This document shows, piece after piece, positions 23,459 to 32,058 of a DNA stretch of 64,000 nt. This DNA comes from Melioribacteraceae bacterium (lineage in GTDB: Bacteria > Bacteroidota > Ignavibacteria > Ignavibacteriales > Melioribacteraceae), in the NCBI GenBank assembly GCA_015493615.1, contig WGCV01000042.1, positions 62,001 through 126,000 of the forward strand, written 5' to 3'. The position numbers were made by a program, and so were the translations under genes. The notes below the pieces were generated by a model. It was given only the letters and a program-made list of their open reading frames with translations, did no database searches and was not told the DNA's origin. Position 1 is the first letter of the stretch. The number at the start of each line of letters is the position of its first letter.

Positions 23459-24796
23459 TTATTTATTTAACATTTTATCAATAAATGAAGTATCATAATT
23501 TGAATTAATAAAGTCTTCATTTTCTAAAACTTGCTGATGAAAAGGGATTGTGGTTTTAACGCCTTCAATTAAAAACTCCTCAAACGCCCTTTTGGATCTC
23601 GCTATCGCATGATTCCTGTCCACGCCCCATACAATCAATTTACCGAGAAGCGAATCGTAGTAAGGTGGAATTGTGTATCCTGAGTAAACATGCGAATCAT
23701 TCCGGATTCCAAAACCGCCGGGGAAGTGGAGCATGGAAATTTTACCGGGCGAAGGACGAAAATCAAAATCCGGGTCTTCCGCATTGATACGAAACTCAAA
23801 GCAGTGTCCGACAGGCTTTCCTGGAATATCCGCAATTTTTTGACCCGCCGCGACAAGGATTTGGTTTTTTATTAAATCGATATTGTGCACCATTTCGGTA
23901 ACGGGATGTTCCACCTGAATTCTTGTGTTCATCTCAATAAAATAAAAGTCGTGATATTTATCTACAAGGAACTCAACCGTGCCCGCGCCTTCGTAGTTTA
24001 CGGCTTTGGCGCCCTTAACGGCAGCGTCAATCATCTTCTGTCGAAGTTCTTCATCGACAATCGGGGAAGGCGTTTCCTCAATCAGTTTCTGATGTCGTCT
24101 TTGAATCGAGCAATCTCTTTCGCCGAAAGCATAAACATTCCCGAAACTGTCGCCCATAATTTGAATTTCCACATGGCGCGGATTTTCAATAAACTTTTCA
24201 AGATAAAGCGCCGGATTTCCAAAAGAAGCGCCCGCTTCGGTCGAAGCCATCTGGAATGCCATTTCTACATCCGCTTCGCTTTCAACAATCCGCATCCCTT
24301 TTCCGCCGCCGCCGGCAGACGCCTTAAACATAACCGGATAACCGACTTCAGCGGCAATTCGCTTGGCTTCTTCGATGTCGTTAATTTCTCCGTCGCTTCC
24401 CGGAACAACCGGAACACCGACTTTCTTCATCGTGGTTTTTGCAAACGCCTTGTCCCCCATTTGATCAATCATCGCGGGGGAAGGTCCGATAAACTTAATA
24501 TTCGATTCGGCGCAAATTTCCGAGAACTCCGAATTCTCGGCAAGAAAACCGTATCCGGGGTGTATCGCTTCCGCCCCGGTAATGGAAGCCGCGGAAATTA
24601 TATTTGTAATTTTCAGATAACTGTCCGTACCGGCAGGAGGTCCGATACAAACCGCTTCATCTGCGAACATCGCATGCATCGAATCTTTATCGGCTTCAGA
24701 ATAAACCGCCACGGTTTTTATTCCCATTTCCTTACATGTCCGGATTATTCTGAGAGCTATTTCGCCTCTGTTGGCGATTAAAATTTTCTTAAACAA
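23459..24796 (-). CDS. accC: Acetyl-CoA carboxylase, biotin carboxylase subunit
   Basis: A 445-aa ATP-grasp enzyme that carboxylates biotin on its carrier protein, the first step of malonyl-CoA synthesis. It has the N-terminal [18 protein letters not shown], the ATP-binding glycine-rich loop [14 protein letters not shown] (about 157-170), the catalytic [16 protein letters not shown] block (about 226-241) and [16 protein letters not shown] (about 286-301). The length matches stand-alone AccC. The upstream accB and efp genes form the widely conserved efp-accB-accC order. A second, longer paralogue lies at 48000-49493. Confidence 0.96.
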   Translation of the reverse strand: MFKKILIANRGEIALRIIRTCKEMGIKTVAVYSEADKDSMHAMFADEAVCIGPPAGTDSYLKITNIISAASITGAEAIHPGYGFLAENSEFSEICAESNIKFIGPSPAMIDQMGDKAFAKTTMKKVGVPVVPGSDGEINDIEEAKRIAAEVGYPVMFKASAGGGGKGMRIVESEADVEMAFQMASTEAGASFGNPALYLEKFIENPRHVEIQIMGDSFGNVYAFGERDCSIQRRHQKLIEETPSPIVDEELRQKMIDAAVKGAKAVNYEGAGTVEFLVDKYHDFYFIEMNTRIQVEHPVTEMVHNIDLIKNQILVAAGQKIADIPGKPVGHCFEFRINAEDPDFDFRPSPGKISMLHFPGGFGIRNDSHVYSGYTIPPYYDSLLGKLIVWGVDRNHAIARSKRAFEEFLIEGVKTTIPFHQQVLENEDFINSNYDTSFIDKMLNK

Positions 24797-24954
24797 TTTT
24801 GCAATCCTTGTGAATTTTTACCAAAACACTTTCTATTTTTTCAATGTTTCTTCTCTTAGCCAATATCCCTAAATTCATTCATACGACAAACCGTTTTTCG
24901 ATCAACTTAAAAGTTTACAACCGGAAATAAACAAACGGTTTTTCGGTAAGATAA

Positions 24955-25440
24955 TTAATCGGGCTTAACCAGAAACATGGGTTGATTATATTCAACCGGA
25001 GCGCCGTTTTCAACGAGTATTTTAACTATCGTTCCGCTGACATCGGACTCTATTTCGTTCATTAGTTTCATCGCTTCGACGATGCACAACGTAGTCCCGA
25101 CGCTTACTTTATCTCCGACCTTAACAAACGGATCCGCATCGGGCGCAGGCGCTCTGTAAAACGTTCCTACAATCGGCGATTTAACTTCATGCAATCCTTC
25201 ATCGGCGTTCTCGCCGCCGGCATTATCTTTAGGCGCTTCGGGTGCAACCGCCGGCTGCGGAGCTGCCGGAGCAGGCGCGGGCTGGGAAGCGACCGCTTGA
25301 GCGGCGGGCATCGATACGAAATTAGTTTCAGGCTGTTTTTTTGAGATGGAAATTTTCAGCTCTCCTTCTTCGACGGTAAAATCGGTTATCTCGCTCTTCT
25401 CAACAACCTTTATCAATTTTTTGATTAAATCTAAATCCAT
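24955..25440 (-). CDS. accB: Acetyl-CoA carboxylase biotin carboxyl carrier protein
   Basis: A 161-aa protein. The N-terminal helix ([18 protein letters not shown]) and strand domain are followed by a flexible Ala/Pro-rich linker (about 60-95) and a C-terminal biotinyl domain. The biotin site is EAMKLMNEI, with Lys about residue 127. ATG at 25440 is chosen because AGGA lies 7 nt upstream and it gives the family's usual N-terminus; an earlier in-frame start at 25494 would run into efp. A gap of 158 bp separates it from accC, wider than elsewhere in this operon. Confidence 0.95.
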   Translation of the reverse strand: MDLDLIKKLIKVVEKSEITDFTVEEGELKISISKKQPETNFVSMPAAQAVASQPAPAPAAPQPAVAPEAPKDNAGGENADEGLHEVKSPIVGTFYRAPAPDADPFVKVGDKVSVGTTLCIVEAMKLMNEIESDVSGTIVKILVENGAPVEYNQPMFLVKPD

Positions 25441-25447
25441 GTCTTTC

Positions 25448-26017
25448 CTATTTATTTTTAATTCTTTCAACATACTGACCGGAACGCGTATCAATTTTAA
25501 GAACGTCCCCTTCGTTAATAAACAAAGGCACGTTAACTACCGCTCCCGTCTCCAATGTCGCCGGTTTCAACGCGTTGGTGGCGGTATCTCCTCTGAAGCC
25601 CGGTTCTGTTTCAACAACTTCCAACTCTACAAAAATCGGAGGTTCGATTGTAATAATATTATCGTCGTCGTCAACAAGCAATTCCAATTCAATTCCCTCT
25701 TTAAGATATTTACTCGAATCGCCGACTTTATCTTCGGGAACGGTTATTTGATCGTAAGTATCGTTATCCATCAAAACAAATCCGCCGCTTTCTTTGTAAA
25801 GGAATTGATATTTTTTTCTTTCCACCCTGACGATTTCAACCGATTCGCCGGAACGGAAAGTGTTATCCAAAACTTGTCCGGTCTGCAAATTCTTAAGTTT
25901 TGTTCTTACGAAAGCGCCCCCTTTGCCGGGCTTAACGTGCTGAAATTCTGTAATCGTGTAAAGACCATGTTTAAACTTTATAATAAGTCCGTTTCTGAAA
26001 TCTGATGTATCAGCCAT
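25448..26017 (-). CDS. efp: Elongation factor P
   Basis: A 189-aa translation factor that relieves ribosome stalling at polyproline. It starts [21 protein letters not shown] and has the tip loop [15 protein letters not shown], where Lys32 is the residue that is modified in many bacteria. The middle OB domain and the C-terminal block [13 protein letters not shown] complete the standard three-domain length. It lies 7 bp upstream of accB, a common arrangement. No modification enzyme (EpmA/EpmB or EarP) is present in the window. Confidence 0.96.
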   Translation of the reverse strand: MADTSDFRNGLIIKFKHGLYTITEFQHVKPGKGGAFVRTKLKNLQTGQVLDNTFRSGESVEIVRVERKKYQFLYKESGGFVLMDNDTYDQITVPEDKVGDSSKYLKEGIELELLVDDDDNIITIEPPIFVELEVVETEPGFRGDTATNALKPATLETGAVVNVPLFINEGDVLKIDTRSGQYVERIKNK

Positions 26018-26071
26018 TTTTTCCTTCTATTTTATGATAAAAAAATTAGATATAATAAAAGAAATAAAAAG

Positions 26072-26776
26072 TTAACCTTCAATTCTTTTTGCTTCGATTA
26101 AACCGCGGTAACGTTCCACGTCGCGAGCGGCTCTTTCTCTCGGATAATCCCGCTGAACTTTGTTTAACAATTCCTCGGCTACGCCGTACTTGCCGATTAA
26201 AATATAATTGTATGCCGCGCGCATCATGTACTCGGCGTTGAGCGGATTGTATCTGTCTTTTTTTGTGGCGAGTTGGTAAAATTCTGCTGCTTGTCCGTAA
26301 TTCTTATTTGCTTCAAAACATGCCGATTGTCCCGCAACCGATGCGGCGTCAAACAAGTTAAGACTTCCGCCGTAATCGGAATAGTATTTATTTGCCAAAT
26401 CAATTTCATCTAATCCGTAGTATGCGTTGCCCGCTAAGAGTTTGGCGATTTCCCCCGGCGTGGTTGAGCCGTATTCGTCGGCTATTTTTAACAAACCCGG
26501 TTTTGCCTGTAAGGAATCCCCGTTAAGCGCAGTCTGCCAATTAAAATTAGCGTAACTTACAACTATTGCCGAAAGCTCGCTCGACGCGGTTCTTTCGTTT
26601 TCCACAGATTTATTATGTATCAAAATACCGGCGACAATAATTACGATTAAAGCGGCAGCGCCTATTAAAAGCTGCTTTTGGTATTTTTCTAAAAACTCTC
26701 TTGTTTCAAAAAAATAAGTTACTAATTTGTCTTCCTTTATCTCTTTTTTAGTAATCTTTTTTTTCTTTTGCGCCAT
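26072..26776 (-). CDS. Membrane-anchored TPR protein (YfgM-like)
   Basis: A 234-aa protein with a Lys-rich cytoplasmic N-terminus (about 1-35), one membrane span (about 37-56, LLIGAAALIVIIVAGILI) and a periplasmic TPR-like part with EIAKLLAGNAYYGLDEIDLANKYY and YMMRAAYNYILIGKYGVAEELL. This is the layout of the YfgM/TPR_21 family, periplasmic chaperone-like partners of the Sec translocon. It lies 54 bp upstream of efp in the same direction. The partner is inferred from the family only. Confidence 0.8.
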   Translation of the reverse strand: MAQKKKKITKKEIKEDKLVTYFFETREFLEKYQKQLLIGAAALIVIIVAGILIHNKSVENERTASSELSAIVVSYANFNWQTALNGDSLQAKPGLLKIADEYGSTTPGEIAKLLAGNAYYGLDEIDLANKYYSDYGGSLNLFDAASVAGQSACFEANKNYGQAAEFYQLATKKDRYNPLNAEYMMRAAYNYILIGKYGVAEELLNKVQRDYPRERAARDVERYRGLIEAKRIEG

Positions 26777-26835
26777 TTTAGATGTTCCTTATTAATTTTG
26801 TTATTTCAGAATTTAATTTGGAAAATTAATGAATT

Positions 26836-27885
26836 CTACAAACCTATCCTAATGTGATTTGAGAAAATCCATGCCGATTTTTTTCGATATACTTCTACGC
26901 GATACGCACCCGGCTCGGACACGAGGAATGATAAACTCGGAGAATAAACTTCTTCAATAACTTCTCCGTTTCTGATTACTTTTATGGTTGAATTATCGGC
27001 GGGACATATTGCTCGGAGCACAACGTTATCCGGCGCAGGAATTGAATCTCCCATCAAATAAACATTTTCACCCTGTTCGGCGAAAAACCTGAATCCCTTT
27101 GCGTCGCCGCGATTGAAATTGGAAACAAAGCACCTTCCTTTTTCCAAAGCGCCGTAAATTTTTCCTTTTGTTTTCTCAAGTCTGTGTTCCGAATCATCTT
27201 TTTTAATCGGTTTTTCAGTTAAAATATGAGTCCGAATTGATTTGAACAAAACTTTATAAGGAAAGACTTCAACCTCGACAAATCCAAGTACATTTACTTT
27301 ATGCGCGTGTGCGTCAATTCCGCCGATGCCGACAACTCTGCGCCTAAGGTTCAGCTCGTCCCATTTCTTTAGCGTCTCTACCGGCGGGGCGGAAATTGAA
27401 CTGAGCGGATGAACAAAACGGTTGTATTTATTCTCTTCGGTCAAACCTTCCATCCATTCCGACATGTGATTCCAAATTTCAATTCCGGTAAAATTCCCAA
27501 TCTCCCACTCCGTCCATGGAAACGGAGGATGTTCTTTCATCGATTTCCGCTTCTCGTGCGGATGCGCGATAAACCCGATTCCGCCCGCTTCCTTTACTTT
27601 GCGAACATACTCGCGCGCAGGCATCCTTGTCGAGAACGCCTCGTTAATTCCGAAAGCCAAATAGTGATTTTTAAGTTCCCTGTCGTTTATCTCAACGCCG
27701 ACAAGCATTATCGTATCGCCGTACCAGCCTTCAAAACCTTCGTCCAAAGCGCGTAACGTATTATGATCGGTAAGAATAATAAAATCAAGCCCGACTTCCG
27801 AAGCAATTTCAGCAATCTCCTTCGGAGAGCCGGTTCCATCGGAAAAGAAGGAATGAATATGGAGCGCGCCCACATATTCAAACAT
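26836..27885 (-). CDS. PHP-domain metal-dependent phosphoesterase
   Basis: A 349-aa protein with an N-terminal PHP domain: HIHSFFSDGTG (about residues 9-19), LTDHN (about 39-43), the HPH motif GFIAHPHEKR (about 105-114) and GIDAHAHK further on supply the metal ligands. The C-terminal 90 residues form a beta domain (GENVYLMGDSIPAPDN..., ending in a strand-rich segment) seen in stand-alone PHP proteins. The likely reaction is metal-dependent phosphoester hydrolysis; the substrate is unknown. It follows a monooxygenase-like gene by 3 bp and dapF before it. Confidence 0.85.
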   Translation of the reverse strand: MFEYVGALHIHSFFSDGTGSPKEIAEIASEVGLDFIILTDHNTLRALDEGFEGWYGDTIMLVGVEINDRELKNHYLAFGINEAFSTRMPAREYVRKVKEAGGIGFIAHPHEKRKSMKEHPPFPWTEWEIGNFTGIEIWNHMSEWMEGLTEENKYNRFVHPLSSISAPPVETLKKWDELNLRRRVVGIGGIDAHAHKVNVLGFVEVEVFPYKVLFKSIRTHILTEKPIKKDDSEHRLEKTKGKIYGALEKGRCFVSNFNRGDAKGFRFFAEQGENVYLMGDSIPAPDNVVLRAICPADNSTIKVIRNGEVIEEVYSPSLSFLVSEPGAYRVEVYRKKSAWIFSNHIRIGL

Positions 27886-27888
27886 TAA

Positions 27889-28185
27889 TTAATCCGTTAT
27901 CTTATTGTAAGTGGAATACTCCATGCTTCCTTCGATTATTATCGAGGCGAGTTTATCCATCAACAGCGAAATCATCTCGTCGGAATCGTCGTAATTATCG
28001 TACGCTTCCTGACTTTCAAAAATGAACATTTCACAAAATTCATTTTCCTTTTGCGATTCGAAAATATCGTAACCGATTAAACCCTCAGCGCTGATTTGCG
28101 CCTTTAATTCTCCCGCTACTTTTAGATAATCTTCTCTGAACTCCGGATTAATTTTATACTTAATCTGAAAAACCACGTTACTCAT
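27889..28185 (-). CDS. Antibiotic biosynthesis monooxygenase-like (ABM) protein
   Basis: A 98-aa single-domain protein with the dimeric alpha-beta barrel pattern of the ABM/YgiN family: VVFQIKYKINPEFREDYLKVAGEL at the start and GYDIFESQKENEFCEMFIFESQEAYDNY in the middle. Relatives include quinol monooxygenases and haem-degrading enzymes, but many have no known activity. Gaps of 17 bp to dapF and 3 bp to the PHP gene suggest one transcript. Confidence 0.75.
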   Translation of the reverse strand: MSNVVFQIKYKINPEFREDYLKVAGELKAQISAEGLIGYDIFESQKENEFCEMFIFESQEAYDNYDDSDEMISLLMDKLASIIIEGSMEYSTYNKITD

Positions 28186-28202
28186 TTAATCTCCCGTTAA
28201 AT

Positions 28203-29030
28203 CTAAATTTCAATAGTTCCGTTAAATACAATTGCGGCATGACCGCGTAAAGAAACACTTTCAAAATTAGTCATTTTTTTTCTAAAATTAATTATGAATT
28301 TTTTCTTACTGCGGGAAAAAATTTCAATAGGCGTCTTCTCCCCTTTTATTTCGGATAAAAACATAGCCGTCGCAATAATTCCCGTCCCGCATGCAAATGT
28401 TTCATCCTCCACGCCCCGTTCAAAAGAGCGTATCTTAAACCTTCCGTTGTTATTATAAACAACATTAACATTTATTCCCGCAGGCAGAAATTTGTTGTGA
28501 TATCTGATTTTTTTCGCAAACGGGACGAAGTCAAAATCATCAAAAGATTTACCCGTAATATTCAAATCGAAAAAATCAATTACAGCCTGAGGCGCGCCGG
28601 TATCGGCGACATAAACGTTTAATTCTTTTTCTCCTATCGCAACAGTTTCATACGAGACTTTTTCAATATCGGGGAGATTAAAAACCGCTTCGTTTTCCCC
28701 TTTTACTTCCCCCGTAAAATTTTTTTTGCAGCACTCAAATTCAACGCGCAGCTTGTCGGGGAACAGATTAGCGCGCGCATAAATTATCGAAGCCCTTGCT
28801 CCGTTGGCACAAAGCATGCCCGAAGAACCGTCTGCGTTAAAATATTTAAGCTCATAATCAAAATTCTTGGAAGGAAGTACGATTAGTACCCCGTCCGCGC
28901 CGATTCCCAAACCTCGGAGGCAAATCGATTGAATTATTGCCGGAGTTAAATCGGGCGTAATATTTTTTATCCCGTCAAAAAGGATAAAATCATTTCCGGC
29001 GCCTGTCATTTTAGTAAAATCATATTTCAT
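28203..29030 (-). CDS. dapF: Diaminopimelate epimerase
   Basis: A 275-aa PLP-independent epimerase that converts LL- to meso-diaminopimelate for peptidoglycan and lysine synthesis. It starts FTKMTGAGNDFILFDG. The two catalytic cysteines are in GMLCANGARA (about residue 74) and FACGTGIIAT (about 215). Substrate-binding blocks ERGVEDETFACGTG and GIGADGVLIV are present. Length is normal. It is the first gene of the dapF-ABM-PHP run. Confidence 0.95.
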   Translation of the reverse strand: MKYDFTKMTGAGNDFILFDGIKNITPDLTPAIIQSICLRGLGIGADGVLIVLPSKNFDYELKYFNADGSSGMLCANGARASIIYARANLFPDKLRVEFECCKKNFTGEVKGENEAVFNLPDIEKVSYETVAIGEKELNVYVADTGAPQAVIDFFDLNITGKSFDDFDFVPFAKKIRYHNKFLPAGINVNVVYNNNGRFKIRSFERGVEDETFACGTGIIATAMFLSEIKGEKTPIEIFSRSKKKFIINFRKKMTNFESVSLRGHAAIVFNGTIEI

Positions 29031-29152
29031 AATTCAAAATTAATTTATTTGAAGCCGTAAAACAATCGAAGAAGAAATTAATTATTTGCGCTGGAACTCG
29101 AACTTAGATATTACTCATACTATCAAAAAACCGTGTGCAATAAATTATGTAG

Positions 29153-29184
29153 CACAGATTGCTTAGCGTAGCGGGCAATCTGTG
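29153..29184. repeat. 32-bp palindromic repeat, second copy
   Basis: CACAGATTGC pairs with GCAATCTGTG around a 12-nt loop. It is the reverse-strand equivalent of 17496-17527. A further AGATTGC ACA GCAATCT palindrome lies just downstream at 29211-29227. Both are in the 282-bp gap between dapF and the MGMT-like gene, where no gene is seen. Confidence 0.75.
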
Positions 29185-29312
29185 TAATCTTACTTTCCCC
29201 TCTCTTACGCAGATTGCACAGCAATCTACGCTACGGTTTTGTATCTCCCCCAATCAGATGAGAGACACTGTACGGAATTTTATGTAAACGAAAACCGTAC
29301 TTTAAGAAACCG

Positions 29313-29408
29313 TCATGTTTTTACTAAATATTTTTCATAATCGAGAACGTAAAATTTTTTCCCTTTCCGGATAATTTCTAATCCATCATCGGTTAAAAGT
29401 TTATCTGC
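29313..29408 (-). pseudogene. Out-of-frame 3' remainder of the MGMT-like gene
   Basis: In the minus-1 frame relative to the gene at 29393-29785, the codons read DKLLTDDGLEIIRKGKKF and then YVLDYEKYLVKT before a stop. This is the usual C-terminal segment of the same alkyltransferase-like family (helix, then I-x-KGKK-x-x-V-x-DYEKYLV). The break lies at about 29393-29410, near CTTTTAA. It is therefore the tail of a frameshifted gene. Confidence 0.7.
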
Positions 29409-29785
29409 TCTTCGACACCTCCGGGGTACTTTGGATTTAATTCCCCTTTCCCTTTCAGAGTTCTCCACCATGGAATCATATTCTCTGTTTTTCCCTCCGA
29501 TTTCATCTCTTCGGAAGCGTGCGCTGAGATCCACGCAAAAATTCCGGTTGTTATCGGGCAAGCGGTTGTAGTTTCATACTTACGCGCAAGAAGTATCCTT
29601 ATTGAATTGGTTGTAAGAATTTCCCCCTTTTCAGGCAAGCTCATCATTTCATAAACATCAAGGGGAGCGGGTATAACCATCGTTCCTTCTCCCCATTTGT
29701 CCGCTTGTTTTCCTTCAAGCCGAATGGTTTTGGGTAAATCTTTGCCGTTGTTCAGTTTCTCAATCCAAGTTTTTTTACGAGACAT
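29393..29785 (-). CDS. MGMT-family DNA-binding-like protein, frameshifted at its end
   Basis: A 130-aa protein similar to the O6-alkylguanine transferase-like (MGMT/ATL) family found in Bacteroidota. It has the helix-turn-helix stretch GEILTTNSIRILLARKYETTTACPITTGIFAWISAHA and PWWRTLKGKGELNPKYPGG. The alkyl-accepting PCHR motif of true MGMT is absent (WWRT lies at the equivalent place), so it probably binds rather than repairs damaged DNA. It stops at EEQINF, and the expected 30-residue C-terminus continues in another frame. Either the gene is inactivated or the sequence has an indel here. It has a strong GGAGG ribosome site. Confidence 0.7.
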   Translation of the reverse strand: MSRKKTWIEKLNNGKDLPKTIRLEGKQADKWGEGTMVIPAPLDVYEMMSLPEKGEILTTNSIRILLARKYETTTACPITTGIFAWISAHASEEMKSEGKTENMIPWWRTLKGKGELNPKYPGGVEEQINF

Positions 29786-29801
29786 AAAAACCTCCGTTAA
29801 T

Positions 29802-29837
29802 AAAAAAAGCCGTACCTAAATATAATCAGGTACGGCT
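29802..29837 (-). terminator. Rho-independent terminator after pruA
   Basis: A 10-bp stem AGCCGTACCT/AGGTACGGCT with a 10-nt loop, followed on the minus strand by seven T. It lies 43 nt after the pruA stop and just before the MGMT-like gene. Confidence 0.88.
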
Positions 29838-29879
29838 CTGAACAAAAGAAAGATTTAATCCGTCAGAATTAATCCTAAA

Positions 29880-31511
29880 CTATTCTTCTCCCATAAACGG
29901 ATACGTCCAATCATGCGGAGGAGTAAAAGTTTCCTTTAACGTACGCGCGGACATCCAGCGGAGCAGATTCATCGCGCTGCCCGCTTTGTCGTTGGTTCCC
30001 GAAGCGCGTCCGCCGCCAAACGGCTGCTGTCCTACTACCGCGGCTGTCGGTTTATCGTTAATGTAGAAGTTGCCGGCTGCGTTTCTCAATCTCTTCTCCA
30101 TGTAATTTAGAACATGTCTGTCCTGAGACCAAATTGCGCCTGTGAGCGCGTATGGAGAAGTAGTGTCGCAAAGTTCGAGAGTTTCCTCAAACTTATCATC
30201 GTCGTAAACGTAAATCGTAAGAACTGGACCGAAAATCTCTTCCTGCATCGATTTGAACTTAGGATTAGTCGTTACAATTGTAGTCGGCTCAATAAAGTAT
30301 CCTTTCGAATCGTCGTAATTGCCGCCGGTTATGAATTCCGCTTCATCAGATTCGGCTGCATACTTTATGTAGCTTGTGATATTATCGAAAGCGGCTTTAT
30401 CGATTACTGCCGACATAAAGTTAGTGAAATCCTCAACGTCGCCGACTTTAATTTTGGCAACTTCGGCTACATATTTTTCCTTGAACTCATCATATCTCGA
30501 TTTAGGCATATACATTCTGGAAGCGGCGGAACATTTTTGTCCCTGATATTCAAACGCCGCGCGCAAAGCCGCAACTACAACGCCATCAATATCCGCATCT
30601 TTATGAACAAAGATAAAATCTTTACCGCCCGTTTCTCCGACAATCCTCGGATAATATTTCATGTTGGAAATGTTGTTCCCTACTGTCCGCCACATGTTCT
30701 GGAAAGTAGCCGTGGAGCCGGTAAAATGGATTCCCGCCAAGTCCGGGCTTTCCAATGCCGGGCGTCCAACGCTGGCGCCGGAACCGGGGACAAAGTTAAT
30801 TACGCCATCCGGGAATCCAGCTTCCTTAAAGAGAAGCATTAATTGATACGCCGAGTAAACCGCGCTTGATGCCGGTTTCCATAAAACTACATTCCCTACG
30901 AGCGCGGGAGCGGTTGGAAGATTGCCCGCAATCGAAGTGAAGTTAAAAGGAGTAACAGCAAAAATGAACCCTTCCAAAGCTCTGTACTCTACACGGTTCC
31001 ACATTCCTTTTGGAGAATAGGGCTGATCTTTCATCAGTTCCGCCATATAGTAGCTGTTGAATCTCCAGAAATCAATAAGTTCGCAAGCCGAATCAATTTC
31101 AGCTTGAAAAACTGTTTTGGATTGTCCGAGCATAGTCGCTGCGTTTAGTCTTGCGCGCCACGGGCCCGAAAGGAGTTCCGCCGCTTTCAGAAAAACCGCG
31201 ACTCTCTGTTCCCACGGCATTTCCGCCCATTCTTTTCGGGCTTTCAATGCCGCGTCAATCGCCATTTGGACTTCTTCTTTCCCTGCTTTGTGGAAATGCC
31301 CTAACACTTTGGAGTGATTGTGAGGCTCTACCATTTCCCCTAAATTTCCGGTTCTGACTTCTTTCCCGCCGATAATCAACGGAACTTCTATTTCCTGTTC
31401 TTGAAGTTTCTTCAACTCCGCTTTGATTTCAGCTCTTTCCTTTGTTCCCGGAGCGTAGGATAAAATCGGCTCGTTTGTAGGAACCGGCACTTTAAAATAT
31501 GCATTTGACAT
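29880..31511 (-). CDS. pruA: L-glutamate gamma-semialdehyde dehydrogenase
   Basis: A 543-aa aldehyde dehydrogenase of the 1-pyrroline-5-carboxylate dehydrogenase type, oxidising glutamate semialdehyde to glutamate with NAD+ in proline breakdown. It has FAVTPFNFTSIAGNLPTAPA, the NAD-binding HFTGSTATFQ, the general base region IVGETGGKDFIFVH and the catalytic cysteine in YQGQKCSAASR (about residue 315). The ending QPFGGGRASGTNDKAG is typical of the eukaryote-like/group 1 P5CDH. Proline dehydrogenase is not in the window. Confidence 0.95.
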   Translation of the reverse strand: MSNAYFKVPVPTNEPILSYAPGTKERAEIKAELKKLQEQEIEVPLIIGGKEVRTGNLGEMVEPHNHSKVLGHFHKAGKEEVQMAIDAALKARKEWAEMPWEQRVAVFLKAAELLSGPWRARLNAATMLGQSKTVFQAEIDSACELIDFWRFNSYYMAELMKDQPYSPKGMWNRVEYRALEGFIFAVTPFNFTSIAGNLPTAPALVGNVVLWKPASSAVYSAYQLMLLFKEAGFPDGVINFVPGSGASVGRPALESPDLAGIHFTGSTATFQNMWRTVGNNISNMKYYPRIVGETGGKDFIFVHKDADIDGVVVAALRAAFEYQGQKCSAASRMYMPKSRYDEFKEKYVAEVAKIKVGDVEDFTNFMSAVIDKAAFDNITSYIKYAAESDEAEFITGGNYDDSKGYFIEPTTIVTTNPKFKSMQEEIFGPVLTIYVYDDDKFEETLELCDTTSPYALTGAIWSQDRHVLNYMEKRLRNAAGNFYINDKPTAAVVGQQPFGGGRASGTNDKAGSAMNLLRWMSARTLKETFTPPHDWTYPFMGEE

Positions 31512-32058
31512 TTTATTTCTCCTTGTTCATTTATTGAAATTCAATATTTAAATTTATCAATTTCATCTTCTCTAAAGAAGTGATTTTTTCCTCTGACTAA
31601 ATTTAAATCATAGTTTTAGAATAAATCCCAGCTCTTAATTTAAGAAAGTCGAATCCTCCGCGACGAAGCAAAATAATGGCACGCTGATAACGCTGACGAC
31701 TGAACGCTCTTTCAGTAAAGAGTAACGAGTGAAAAAATTCGCGTATTCGCGGCGAAATGATTTGTCTATAAAATTCTAAACAATCTAATCCGACTTTGGC
31801 GGACTAAACGCTTTTATCATTTTTAGTTCTTCATTTTTAATTATTAGAAGGCTTTGCAAAACCTAATTTATATGTCATTCTGATCCCGCCTTGGCGGGAG
31901 AAGAATCTCAAAACCGGTAATAGTACCGAATTTAGAGATATTTCGGACGGCTTACACTCCTCCGCCTTGGCGGATTGGCGGACTCAATATGACAAATTTA
32001 GGTTATGCAAAGGTCTCTATTAATTCTTAATTGCGGTTTACCTCGACAGGTTAGGTTA
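31512..32058. other. Intergenic region with repeat copy C
   Basis: This 547-bp gap contains the promoter side of pruA, AT-rich sequence, a GC-richer stretch at 31690-31760 with decayed short inverted repeats, and copy C of the dispersed element. No coding region is evident. Confidence 0.6.
31846..32018. repeat. Dispersed inverted-repeat element, copy C
   Basis: A 173-bp copy in the opposite orientation to copies A and B. It starts AGAAGGCTTTGCAAAACCTA and ends GGTTATGCAAAGGTCTCT. The interior holds CCCGCCTTGGCGGG, GAATCTCAAAACCGGT and the GGACGGCTTACACTCC block, all found in reverse complement in copy B. It lies between pruA and the amidohydrolase gene. Confidence 0.85.

Noticed and set aside
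23885-24781. Plus-strand 298-aa frame
   Set aside because: It is antisense to accC; its composition (many Arg, Asn, Phe) and lack of motifs mark it as a shadow of the real gene.
25346-26005. Plus-strand 219-aa frame
   Set aside because: Antisense to efp and accB, both firmly identified on the minus strand.
29153-29227. Possible CRISPR repeats
   Set aside because: The palindromes are few, not evenly spaced, have no spacers between them and recur singly elsewhere.
30114-30842. Plus-strand 242-aa frame
   Set aside because: Antisense to pruA with no recognisable domain or ribosome site.
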